Source: Compostibacter hankyongensis
Lineage (GTDB): Bacteria > Bacteroidota > Bacteroidia > Chitinophagales > Chitinophagaceae
Direction of reading: 5' to 3'
DNA: 64,000 nt
Assembly (NCBI RefSeq): GCF_039541075.1
Contig: NZ_BAABFN010000002.1
Coordinates: 1 to 64,000, forward strand
The translations under genes were made by a program, and so were the position numbers. Each line of letters opens with the position of its first letter. Position 1 is the stretch's first letter. The notes beneath the pieces were generated by a model. The model made no database searches and had not been told where the DNA came from. It saw nothing but the letters and a program-made list of their open reading frames with translations. Of this stretch, positions 25,301 through 34,012 are shown piece by piece.

Positions 25301-26872
25301 ATGAAGCACCTGCCGTTACTGGACCTCTTTATTATCCTGTTTTATCTCATCGCCATGGTGGCGGTGGGGGTTTATTTTTCCAGGAAGAATAAGAATGCCG
25401 AGCAGTTTACCCGCGCCTCGGGTAAGATACCCGGTTGGGCCATCGGGTTTTCCATCTATGCCACCTTTCTGAGCAGCAATACTTTTCTGGGCGTGCCGGG
25501 CAAGGCTTTCGGTTCCAACTGGAATGCTTTTGTCTTCAGCCTCTCCATGCCGCTTGCCGCCTGGGTGGCCTCGAAATACTTTGTGCCGTTTTACCGCAGC
25601 ACCGGTGAGATATCCGCTTACACCCACCTGGAGCATCGCTTCGGGCCCTGGGCGCGTACCTATGCGGTGGTTTGCTTTCTGCTGACCCAGCTGGCGCGTA
25701 TGGGATCGGTCTTCTTTGGCATCGCCCTCAGCCTGCAGGCCCTGACCGGTTACAGCATGTCTGTGATCATGGTCGTCACGGGGATCTGTATTATCGTGTA
25801 TACGGTGCTGGGCGGCATAGAGGCCGTGATCTGGACCGAGGTGGTGCAGGCGGTGATCAAAACGCTCGGCGCCCTGCTGATCCTCTATCTTGTCATTGAG
25901 GATATGCCGGGCGGGATGTCCCGCATCCTGGAGATCGGCGGGCAGGATCATAAGTTCAGCCTGGGCAGCTTTGCGCCGGACTTTACTACCTCCACCTTCT
26001 GGGTCATCCTGCTGTATGGCTTTTTTATCAACCTGAATAATTTCGGGATGGACCAGAACTATGTGCAGCGTTATCATACGGCCGGCTCGCTCAGGGAAGC
26101 GGTCCGTTCGGTTTGGGTATGCGTAAAGCTCTACGTTCCCGCGTCACTGTTATTTTTTATCATCGGCACCTGTCTGTATGCCTATTACGATGTGCATCCG
26201 GAACTGACACAGGCGATCCGCCTGCAGGCGGCGGCGGAAAGACTTCCGCATGCCGCCACCCCGGAGCTTATCGCACGAACAGCCGCAGCACTGAAGCCCT
26301 CGGATTTTGGCGACAAGGTAATGCCGCATTTTATGGTCAACCGGCTGCCCACAGGACTGGTGGGGCTGGTGATCTCCGCCATCCTGTCGGCCGCCATGAG
26401 CACCATCAGCTCGGGGATGAACGCCTCGGCCACCGTCTTTACCGTGGATATCTATAAGCGGTATTTTAACAAAGGGCTGTCCGAAAAGCGTTTTCTCCCG
26501 GTGCTCTACAGCGCTACCCTGGTATTTGGCCTGGCCGGTATGGGTACGGGCATCGCCATGATCGGTATCAGCAGCGTGCTGGATGTCTGGTGGACCCTCT
26601 CGGGGATCTTTGCCGGCGGTATGCTGGGCCTGTTCCTGCTGGGCCTGATCAGCCGGCGCACCGGGAATATGGCGGCGCTCACCGCGACGATCATCGGGGT
26701 GGCGGTGATCGTATGGATGGCGCTGCCGGGTATTATCCCGGAAAGATATGCGTTTCTGCGCAGCCCCCTGGATACGAACATGGTGATCGTGATCGGCACG
26801 CTGACGATCTTCCTGGCCGGCATGCTGCTGACGGGGATCAGAAAAGATAAAACCGCAGCCCGTGAAAAATAG
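25301..26872 (+). CDS. SSS-family sodium:solute symporter
   Basis: A 523-residue inner-membrane carrier with about 13 hydrophobic segments of the sodium:solute symporter family (PF00474). Landmarks are the first helix LFIILFYLIAMVAVG, FLSSNTFLGVPGKAF near 58-72, GGIEAVIWTEVVQ near 170 and the SAAMSTISSGMNA block near 365-380 that contributes sodium ligands. The gene overlaps the following aldolase gene by 11 nt, which strongly couples their expression. With a sialidase-like gene before and a NanA-like gene after, uptake of a nonulosonic acid or another acidic sugar is the simplest idea. Confidence 0.92.
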   Translation: MKHLPLLDLFIILFYLIAMVAVGVYFSRKNKNAEQFTRASGKIPGWAIGFSIYATFLSSNTFLGVPGKAFGSNWNAFVFSLSMPLAAWVASKYFVPFYRSTGEISAYTHLEHRFGPWARTYAVVCFLLTQLARMGSVFFGIALSLQALTGYSMSVIMVVTGICIIVYTVLGGIEAVIWTEVVQAVIKTLGALLILYLVIEDMPGGMSRILEIGGQDHKFSLGSFAPDFTTSTFWVILLYGFFINLNNFGMDQNYVQRYHTAGSLREAVRSVWVCVKLYVPASLLFFIIGTCLYAYYDVHPELTQAIRLQAAAERLPHAATPELIARTAAALKPSDFGDKVMPHFMVNRLPTGLVGLVISAILSAAMSTISSGMNASATVFTVDIYKRYFNKGLSEKRFLPVLYSATLVFGLAGMGTGIAMIGISSVLDVWWTLSGIFAGGMLGLFLLGLISRRTGNMAALTATIIGVAVIVWMALPGIIPERYAFLRSPLDTNMVIVIGTLTIFLAGMLLTGIRKDKTAAREK

Positions 26873-27806
26873 ACCGGAAAAGAAGTTTATCCCCGTTATG
26901 CTTACCCCCTTTGACGAAGCGGGAAAGGTTGATTTTGGCGGATTGACCGCCCTCACGCAGCACTATCTCCGCGCGGGGGCCGGCGGCCTGTTCGCCAACT
27001 GCCAGTCCAGCGAGATGTTTGCGCTGGATCACGATGAAAAGCTGGCGGTTGTAAAACACGTGTTGTCGGCAACCGGCGGAGCAGTGCCGGTAGTGGCGGT
27101 GGGTAACTTCGGAGAAACGCCGGAGCGGCAGGCGGACTTTATGCATAAGATTTATGATACAGGGGTACAGGCCGTCATTATCGTGACCAGCCTGGTGGCG
27201 GGTAAAGAAGAACCCGACCGGCTGTTCGAGGAGCGGGTATTCCGCCTGTTTGAGCTGACCGGCAGCATGCCTCTGGGTTTCTACGAATGTCCCGAGCCTT
27301 ACAAGCGGGTGCTGAAGCCTGCACAGCTCAGGCAGTTTGTGGATACCGGCCGCATCATCTATCACAAAGATACCTGTCTGGACCTGACACAGATCACCGC
27401 AAAGCTGGAAGCCACGGCCGGCCGGCCGGCCTTCGGCTTGTACGATGCTTATGCCGCACATGCCGTCGCCTCGTTGAAGGCAGGGTCCTCCGGTCTTTCC
27501 TGTATACAGGGCAATTTCTTTCCCGAGCTTATCGTCTGGTTGTGCGAACATTTTGATGAGGCCGCCTTTGCGGAAAAGGTGGATCAGGCACAGCGGTTTC
27601 TGTCCGATAACATGGAAGTGATGCATCATATTTATCCGCCTGTAGCCAAATATTACCTCCGGCAGCGCGGTCTGCCGATTACCACCTTTACCCGGACAGA
27701 CACAGGGACGCTCACACCCGCCGTAAAACAGGATATAGATCACCTGTCCGCACAATATGCCCGCCTGTGCGAGAACATCGGACTAAGAGCGGTAATGCCG
27801 GTTTAA
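26862..27806 (+). CDS. DapA/NanA-family class I aldolase
   Basis: A 314-residue TIM barrel of the dihydrodipicolinate synthase/N-acetylneuraminate lyase family. The Schiff-base lysine is in IIYHKDTC (Lys about 169) and the catalytic tyrosine in GFYECPEPY (Tyr about 141); their 28-residue spacing is that of NanA and DapA. The usual GTTGE or GSTGE motif is replaced by NCQSSEMF (about 46-53), which marks a distinct branch whose substrate is unclear. The gene starts with GTG inside the end of the symporter gene. It may cleave a sialic acid or a keto-deoxy sugar acid. It is the last gene of its operon, with a terminator-like hairpin behind it. Confidence 0.88.
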   Translation: MKNRPEKKFIPVMLTPFDEAGKVDFGGLTALTQHYLRAGAGGLFANCQSSEMFALDHDEKLAVVKHVLSATGGAVPVVAVGNFGETPERQADFMHKIYDTGVQAVIIVTSLVAGKEEPDRLFEERVFRLFELTGSMPLGFYECPEPYKRVLKPAQLRQFVDTGRIIYHKDTCLDLTQITAKLEATAGRPAFGLYDAYAAHAVASLKAGSSGLSCIQGNFFPELIVWLCEHFDEAAFAEKVDQAQRFLSDNMEVMHHIYPPVAKYYLRQRGLPITTFTRTDTGTLTPAVKQDIDHLSAQYARLCENIGLRAVMPV

Positions 27807-27811
27807 TGCGC

Positions 27812-27832
27812 ACCGCGGTCCGTGCGGTTTTT
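27812..27832 (+). terminator. Putative intrinsic terminator after the aldolase gene
   Basis: ACCGC (27812-27816) pairs with GCGGT (27824-27828), extended by one G-T pair, and is followed by TTTTT (27828-27832). It lies 6 nt after the aldolase stop. The stem is short, so termination may be partial. Confidence 0.5.
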
Positions 27833-27863
27833 AGCTCCCTTTTGATTAGCTTTACAAGGAGAG

Positions 27864-30728
27864 ATGAGCTGTAAGCAAAAAAACATCCTTCTTCTTTTCG
27901 GGCTGCTGTGTCTGGGCAATGCGCTGCCTGCCCGGCACCTTTCTTTTCCGGGTGTACCCCGTATCATCAATTATACCAACGAAACTTACGGGGGATATAA
28001 CCAGAACTGGTCTGTTACCCAGGATGAGAACGGGGTCATGTATTTTGCCAATTCGAAAGGACTGCTGAGCTTTGACGGCAGCCGTTGGGAGCTGTACGAG
28101 CTGCCCGATAAGCAGATCGTACGTTCCGTATCGTCTGATGGAAAGGGAAGGATATATACCGGTGGTTTTGCCGAGCTGGGATACTGGCAGCGACAGCCCT
28201 GGGGAAAGCTGGTCTATCATTCGCTGGCTTCCCGCATCAAAGCCCCGCTTTTCCGGCAGGAAGAGATATGGAAGATACTGGCTTCCCGGCAGGAAATTTT
28301 TTTTCAGTCCTTTTCCACGCTTTATTTCTTAAGGGGCGGAAAGGTCAGTACGGTAAAGGGGCCGAATTCCCTGTTCTACCTTTTCCGGGTCCGGGGCCGT
28401 GATTTTGTCCAGGTGCTGCAATACGGCTTATACGAATTACAGGATGGTCATCTCGTAAAGATACCGGGCAGCGATTTTCTGGCCAAGGCAGAGGTGATCT
28501 CAATACTTCCCTATGGCAGGAGCAGCTTCCTTATCGGAACGGACAAGCAGGGGCTGTTTTTGTATGACGGCCATTCGTTCCGTCCTTTTGATTCCGAGCT
28601 GAGCGACTTTTTGCAGGCCAACGAGCTGAACAACGGCATACAGCTCGACGGCGATACCTACGCTTTTGGAACCATTCTGAACGGATTGGTGATCGCCGAT
28701 GGAGAAGGGAATATCCTTTTTCATCTGAACCAGTCCAACGGACTGCAGAACAATACCGTGCTGGCCCTTTTCCGGGATCGTGCGGGTAATCTGTGGGCGG
28801 CCATGGACAAGGGTATCGACCAGGTAGTCCTGCATTCCCCGTTTCTGCATTACCGGGATACAAAAGGGCGGCTGGGTACCGTCTACGCAGCGGCGGTATT
28901 TCATGGCCGGCTTTATATCGGTACCAACCACGGGTTGTTTGTAAAAGACCTCGGTGACGGGCAAAACGATACAGACGGATTTTCGCTGATCCCGGAGCTA
29001 AAGGGGCAGGTCTGGAACCTGTCTGTCTTTGACGGGCAGCTGCTCTGTGGGCATAACCGGGGAACTTTTCGTATCGGGGACCATCGTATTGTCCGGCTAT
29101 CTACCATCGGCGGCGGATGGGTGATCCGGCGGCTGAAGCAGGACAGCACTGCGCTGATACAAGGTACGTATAACGGACTGGTGATCTATCGTAAGGACGC
29201 CTCGGGTAACTGGGCTTTCGCCAACCAGGTAAAAGGGTCGCAGCAGCTGCCGGTCCAGCAGCTGGAGGAGGATGAGAGCGGCCGGATATGGATCAGGCAT
29301 GTCTACAAGAGCATTTACGACCTCCGCCTCTCGCCGGATCTTGGCCGGGTCACCAGCATCCGGGAGATGGACCGCAGCAGCGGTCTTCCCGCCGGGGTCA
29401 GGTATAACCTGTTTTGGCATGACGGCGCCGTTGCCGTGGCTTCTCCCGCCGGTATCTTCAAATGGGTGGAAAGCCGCCGGCATTTTGTGGCGGATACCGC
29501 GCTGAAATCTTCCCTTGGCAGCTATTTTTATTCCCGGCGCATCATCCCCGCAGGCCCGTCGTGCTGGTGGCTGATAAAAGATGATAACCGGCTGGGATAT
29601 CTGGAAAATCCGTCATCTCCGGATATTTATACTTTTTATACCAGGGGCTTCCCGCTGGTCAGCGGATTTGAAGCCATCGTGCCGGTTGGCGACGGGAGCT
29701 ATCTGCTCGGCAATGAAGACGGCTTTGGTCTTTTTGATAAAAAGCGGCTTCACCGGCAACCGGAAGCTCCTGCGCCCGCTATCCGTGAGATCAGCTGCAG
29801 CGCCGGTGGAAGAACCCTGCCGCTGGATAGCCTGCTGCCGGCTCCGGGCAGCTATCCCCGTCTTGCGTACCGGTACAACAGCCTGTCTTTCCGGGTTGCG
29901 GTACCGGTATACGACCGCGTACCCCATTTCAGGTTTATGCTGCAACGCAGCGGGGAAGACGGGGTATGGTCCTCGTGGTCCGGATCCGGTACCCGGGAAT
30001 ACGGCAACCTCTCTCCGGGCAGCTATGTATTTTGGGTCATGAGCGATGTTTCGGACGAGCGTGTCAGCTTTTCCTTTGAGATATTGCCGCCCTGGTACCG
30101 GAGCGTCTGGGCGAAGACCGGTTATCTGTTGCTGCTCGCCGGTATTGTCCTGCTGTTTTACCGGCTGCATCGCCTGAAGCTGCGGCGGCAGCATGCCCGT
30201 TTGCAACGCCGTATGGAAAAACGGTTAAGGGCCGGGCAGGAGCAGAGCGAGCGAAAGTTGCTGCTTTTCCAGCAGCAGCAACTGGAGCAGGATGTCCTCC
30301 GCAAAAGCGAAGCCCTGGCGAACTCCACGCTGAACCTGATCAAAGAGAAAGAACTTTTTCAGAAGATCCGGAAGGAGTTGAAAAATATCCGCGAGGAAGC
30401 GGGGAAGGATTTCCCCGTTCAGCATTATCAGCGGCTGATGCGGACACTGGACAAGCATATGGACAGCAGGGACGAGTGGAAGCTGTTTGAAGAGGGTTTT
30501 AACACGGTACATGAAACCTTTTTTAAGAAGCTGCTGGAACGTTATCCCGGCCTCTCGCCGCAGGACCTTAAGCTGGCCGCCTACCTCAAGATGAACCTTT
30601 CCTCCAAGGAGATCGCTCCGCTGCTGAACATCTCGGTAAGAGGAGTGGAGATAAAACGGTACCGTCTGCGCAAGCGTCTGGATCTTCCCCAGGATCAGAA
30701 TCTGACCGAGTTCATGATGAATATCTGA
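27864..30728 (+). CDS. Transmembrane sensor with propeller, Y_Y_Y domain and LuxR-type HTH
   Basis: A 954-residue regulator in one chain: signal peptide (about 1-23), a periplasmic seven-bladed-type propeller (about 30-640, Reg_prop-like), a Y_Y_Y domain (about 650-740), one membrane helix (about 752-770), a coiled coil rich in Gln and Arg (about 775-850) and a C-terminal LuxR/GerE-type helix-turn-helix (about 897-954, LSPQDLKLAAYLKMNLSSKEIAPLLNIS). Histidine kinase and receiver domains are absent, unlike the hybrid two-component systems that usually control SusC/SusD loci. It lies before SusC in the same direction and probably activates it when its ligand is bound. AGGAG stands only 2 nt before the ATG. 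Confidence 0.9.
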   Translation: MSCKQKNILLLFGLLCLGNALPARHLSFPGVPRIINYTNETYGGYNQNWSVTQDENGVMYFANSKGLLSFDGSRWELYELPDKQIVRSVSSDGKGRIYTGGFAELGYWQRQPWGKLVYHSLASRIKAPLFRQEEIWKILASRQEIFFQSFSTLYFLRGGKVSTVKGPNSLFYLFRVRGRDFVQVLQYGLYELQDGHLVKIPGSDFLAKAEVISILPYGRSSFLIGTDKQGLFLYDGHSFRPFDSELSDFLQANELNNGIQLDGDTYAFGTILNGLVIADGEGNILFHLNQSNGLQNNTVLALFRDRAGNLWAAMDKGIDQVVLHSPFLHYRDTKGRLGTVYAAAVFHGRLYIGTNHGLFVKDLGDGQNDTDGFSLIPELKGQVWNLSVFDGQLLCGHNRGTFRIGDHRIVRLSTIGGGWVIRRLKQDSTALIQGTYNGLVIYRKDASGNWAFANQVKGSQQLPVQQLEEDESGRIWIRHVYKSIYDLRLSPDLGRVTSIREMDRSSGLPAGVRYNLFWHDGAVAVASPAGIFKWVESRRHFVADTALKSSLGSYFYSRRIIPAGPSCWWLIKDDNRLGYLENPSSPDIYTFYTRGFPLVSGFEAIVPVGDGSYLLGNEDGFGLFDKKRLHRQPEAPAPAIREISCSAGGRTLPLDSLLPAPGSYPRLAYRYNSLSFRVAVPVYDRVPHFRFMLQRSGEDGVWSSWSGSGTREYGNLSPGSYVFWVMSDVSDERVSFSFEILPPWYRSVWAKTGYLLLLAGIVLLFYRLHRLKLRRQHARLQRRMEKRLRAGQEQSERKLLLFQQQQLEQDVLRKSEALANSTLNLIKEKELFQKIRKELKNIREEAGKDFPVQHYQRLMRTLDKHMDSRDEWKLFEEGFNTVHETFFKKLLERYPGLSPQDLKLAAYLKMNLSSKEIAPLLNISVRGVEIKRYRLRKRLDLPQDQNLTEFMMNI

Positions 30729-30806
30729 TCCGGGTTCATCTCATTGCATTACTTTTTCATGATCATTTCATTGAGGGCTGGTAATTAATGGACAATGGAT
30801 ATGTAA

Positions 30807-30842
30807 AAACATCAATGATGTAGAATTGATGAGGTGTTTTTT
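30807..30842 (+). terminator. Hairpin with T-tract after the regulator gene
   Basis: CATCAAT (30810-30816) pairs with ATTGATG (30825-30831); flanking AACA and TGTT can extend the stem around a 3-nt bulge, and TTTTTT follows (30837-30842). It lies about 80 nt after the regulator stop and would separate it from the SusC transcript. Confidence 0.5.
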
Positions 30843-30884
30843 ATAAAAAGCCATCATCTGATGTACCGGAGATGGGGACGGAAA

Positions 30885-30916
30885 TTGCGGTAGGAGGATG
30901 AGAGGGGGTACATTTA
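30885..30916 (+). promoter_or_regulatory. Weak promoter candidate before SusC
   Basis: TTG at 30885-30887 and TACATTTA at 30909-30916 are 21 nt apart and resemble the Bacteroidota elements, but the -7 box ends in A, not G. Transcription would start about 50 nt before the SusC ATG at 30972. Confidence 0.3.
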
Positions 30917-30971
30917 GGGCACACGTTTTGGTTCAGCTCGACAGACCTCTTCACGCCCTAAAGCAATAAGG

Positions 30972-33900
30972 ATGATCCTCAGAAAATGTTTACTCATCAT
31001 TGCGCTCCTTTGTGGTTTTTACCGCTATGCTCATGCCCAGCAGGCTTTGAAAGGGACTGTGCAGGACAGCACGGGCGCTCCGCTGGCCGGGGTGACTGTT
31101 CATGTCAAGGGCGCCACCACCGGTACCGGTACGGATGCCGGAGGTAATTTCTCCCTGAGCGTTCCGGCAGATGCGGTGCTGGTATTTTCCTATATCGGCT
31201 ATCAGACCAAGGAGGTGCCGGTCGGCGGTCAGACCACCCTGAAAGTGACCCTTTCCTCATCCACCGCCCAACTTCAGCAGCTGGTGGTGATCGGATACGG
31301 CACAGCCAAAAAAGTAGATCTTACCGGATCCATCACCACCGTCAAGGGAGAGGACCTCGCCAGGATGCCGGCTACCAACCCGGTCTCTTCCCTGCAAGGT
31401 AAGGTGGCGGGACTGACCATCGTCAACAGCGGCCGCGCAGGGACTTCCCCGACCGTGCGTATCCGCGGCGTGAACAGTACCAACAACTCCAACCCGCTCT
31501 ACGTGGTGGATGGAGTCTTCCAGTCCAATATCGATTACCTGAACCCCGCGGACATCGAGAGCATCGAAGTACTGCGCGATCCCTCTTCCATCGCCATTTT
31601 TGGTCTCCAGGGCGGCAGCGGGGTGATCATCGTCACCACCAAGCGGGCGGCCAAGGGAGAAACGCGCATTAATTTTCAGAGTAATGTAGGGGTGCAACAT
31701 GTGACCCGCAAGATCGATGTGGCGGATGCCGCAGGATTCAAACGGCTCTACAATGCACAGCGGGAAAACCTTGGAGATGATCCTTTCGATTTTTCGAACT
31801 ATACCGCGAATACGGATTGGCAGGATCTGATCCTCCGTGATGCGGTAATCAACACCAATACGCTCAGCATATCCAACAGCGGGGATAAAACCACCACCTA
31901 TGTCAGCCTGGGGTTCAATAACCAGGACGGGGTGCTCAAATACGATAACTATAAGAAATACATTGCCCGTATCAATGAAGAGATAACGATCAACGAACAT
32001 ATTAAGGTGGGCGCAGACCTCACCGGCTTTTACTGGTCCCAGCAAACCCCGGGCGCCGATCTGAACAATGCGCTTTGGGCGGCGCCGGTTGTTCCGGTTA
32101 AAGCGGCCGATCACCTGTACTACAGCATGCCGTCCTTCCAGCGCGCGCAGGTCGGTAACCCCGTCGCCAGGCTGGATCAGAACACCGGAAATGCCATCAA
32201 CAACGGATACCGGGCCATCGGGAACCTGTATGCCGAGATAAAGTTCCTGCAGCATTTTACCTTCAAGTCCGCCTTTTATGCGGACCTCGGATTTGATAAC
32301 AACCGCAGCTATACTCCGCTGCCTTTCCGGTATATCAACATCGCCGAAGGAGACGCGGCCACGGACACTACTTTTGATGAAACCGCCAGAACCAGCGTGG
32401 CCCAGACACAGACCCAGAACCGGAAATTCCAGCAGGATCATACCCTTACCTTTGACGAGACGTTTGCAGATAAGCACCATCTCACCGTGCTGGCCGGCTT
32501 CACTACCCTGTACAGCAGCAGTATGAACCTCACCGGAAACCGCAAGGACACTGTGCTGAACATTCCGGATAACCCGATCTACTGGTACCTGGACATCAGT
32601 AACCAGAGAAACCCCGGTACTTACGGCGGCGGAGGAGGCGAGGAAGCCTATATGTCGTTCCTGGGCCGGGTGGGATATACCTACCGGGAAAAATACCTGC
32701 TGAATGCCACTTTCAGGAGAGATGGGGTCTCCAAGTTCTCACCGGCGCAGCGCTGGGGTAATTTCGGGAGCCTGGGCGTCGGCTGGGTGGCCAGCGAAGA
32801 GCCTTTTTTTAAGGATCATATAAAAGGGATCGACTTTTTAAAATTCCGGGGCGCCTGGGGACAGGTCGGCAATGCGCTGGGCACCGATAATTACCTGTAC
32901 CTGCCGGTATTGAATATCGCTGACGTAGGCGTGTTCGGCGACAACGTTTACCCCTCCGTTTCACCCAAGTATATCCCTGATCCCCGCCTGCACTGGGAGG
33001 TAGTCAACGGTATCGATCTCGGCCTGGAGCTGCGGGCGCTGGACAACCGGCTGAGCGCCGATATCAATTTCTATAACAGGACCACCAAGGATATCCTGAC
33101 CTACGTCACCCTGCCGGGCACCGCCGGCAACTACAGCTATTATACCAATCTCGGCGATATCAGCAACAAGGGCGTGGAAGTAAGTCTGGGATGGAGCGAC
33201 CGTATCGGAAAGGATTTCACCTACAGCATCTCTCCCAATTTCAGTTATAATGAGAACAAGGTGAAATCGATCGGGAACGAGATCGACTTTGAGCTGTTGG
33301 GCAACGGCGGAGTGAACAGGACCGCCACCGGATCGTCCATCGGCTATTTCTACGGATACAAGCAAACCGGTATTTATCAGTCGGAGGAAGACCTCGACAG
33401 GATGCCTCACCTGAGCAATTCCCGTCCGGGTGATATCGCCTATGCCAACCTGGACGGCGATACGGCTATAACGCCGGGAGACCGCACCTATCTGGGCACA
33501 CCGTTTCCCAAGCTGAATTTCGGGATCAACCTCTCCTTCGGCTATCGCAGCTTTGATCTGCTTATCGAAGGGCAGGGGGTAGCCGGGAACAAGATCTATA
33601 CCCAACGCCGGAATGTCAATTTTGCCGTGGTGAATTATGAAACCAACCGGCTGAAGGCATGGACGGGGCCGGGCACCTCAGATGTAGAGCCGATACTGGA
33701 CAATACCCGGTCCAACAATCTGCTGTTCAGCAGCTATTTCCTGGAACCGGGCGATTATTTCAGATTACGCACCCTGCAGATCGGGTATACCTTCCGGCCC
33801 CAGATGAAATGGAAGACAGGTATCCGGCAATTGCGGGTATATCTAAGCGGTCAGAATATAAAGACCTGGACCAAAGCTACCGGCTATACGCCCGAGGCCC

Positions 33901-33989
33901 CGCTGGATAATCCTATCGCCAGCGGTGCAGACAACGGCGTTTATCCGGTGCCTGCCGTCTATTCCATGGGTGTGAACGTTACCTTTTAA
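30972..33989 (+). CDS. SusC/RagA-family TonB-dependent receptor
   Basis: A 1005-residue outer-membrane importer: signal peptide to about residue 22 (RYAHAQ), a carboxypeptidase-D-like domain (about 25-100), LQQLVVIGYGTAKKVD, a plug with VRIRGVNSTNNSNPLYVVDG (about 165-184) and the barrel. There is no STN domain, so control is more likely through the transmembrane regulator upstream than through a sigma/anti-sigma pair. The SusD gene follows after 23 nt. With the GH144-type and GH3 enzymes downstream, the probable cargo is a beta-glucan oligosaccharide. Confidence 0.96.
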   Translation: MILRKCLLIIALLCGFYRYAHAQQALKGTVQDSTGAPLAGVTVHVKGATTGTGTDAGGNFSLSVPADAVLVFSYIGYQTKEVPVGGQTTLKVTLSSSTAQLQQLVVIGYGTAKKVDLTGSITTVKGEDLARMPATNPVSSLQGKVAGLTIVNSGRAGTSPTVRIRGVNSTNNSNPLYVVDGVFQSNIDYLNPADIESIEVLRDPSSIAIFGLQGGSGVIIVTTKRAAKGETRINFQSNVGVQHVTRKIDVADAAGFKRLYNAQRENLGDDPFDFSNYTANTDWQDLILRDAVINTNTLSISNSGDKTTTYVSLGFNNQDGVLKYDNYKKYIARINEEITINEHIKVGADLTGFYWSQQTPGADLNNALWAAPVVPVKAADHLYYSMPSFQRAQVGNPVARLDQNTGNAINNGYRAIGNLYAEIKFLQHFTFKSAFYADLGFDNNRSYTPLPFRYINIAEGDAATDTTFDETARTSVAQTQTQNRKFQQDHTLTFDETFADKHHLTVLAGFTTLYSSSMNLTGNRKDTVLNIPDNPIYWYLDISNQRNPGTYGGGGGEEAYMSFLGRVGYTYREKYLLNATFRRDGVSKFSPAQRWGNFGSLGVGWVASEEPFFKDHIKGIDFLKFRGAWGQVGNALGTDNYLYLPVLNIADVGVFGDNVYPSVSPKYIPDPRLHWEVVNGIDLGLELRALDNRLSADINFYNRTTKDILTYVTLPGTAGNYSYYTNLGDISNKGVEVSLGWSDRIGKDFTYSISPNFSYNENKVKSIGNEIDFELLGNGGVNRTATGSSIGYFYGYKQTGIYQSEEDLDRMPHLSNSRPGDIAYANLDGDTAITPGDRTYLGTPFPKLNFGINLSFGYRSFDLLIEGQGVAGNKIYTQRRNVNFAVVNYETNRLKAWTGPGTSDVEPILDNTRSNNLLFSSYFLEPGDYFRLRTLQIGYTFRPQMKWKTGIRQLRVYLSGQNIKTWTKATGYTPEAPLDNPIASGADNGVYPVPAVYSMGVNVTF

Positions 33990-34012
33990 CCGATCCTCAA
34001 ATCATCCGAACC

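Noticed and set aside
20640..27855. TTAGCTTTAC at 20640-20649 and 27846-27855 as a second promoter class
   Set aside because: The box deviates from TAnnTTTG, no -33 element is at the right distance, and at 27846 it would leave almost no leader.
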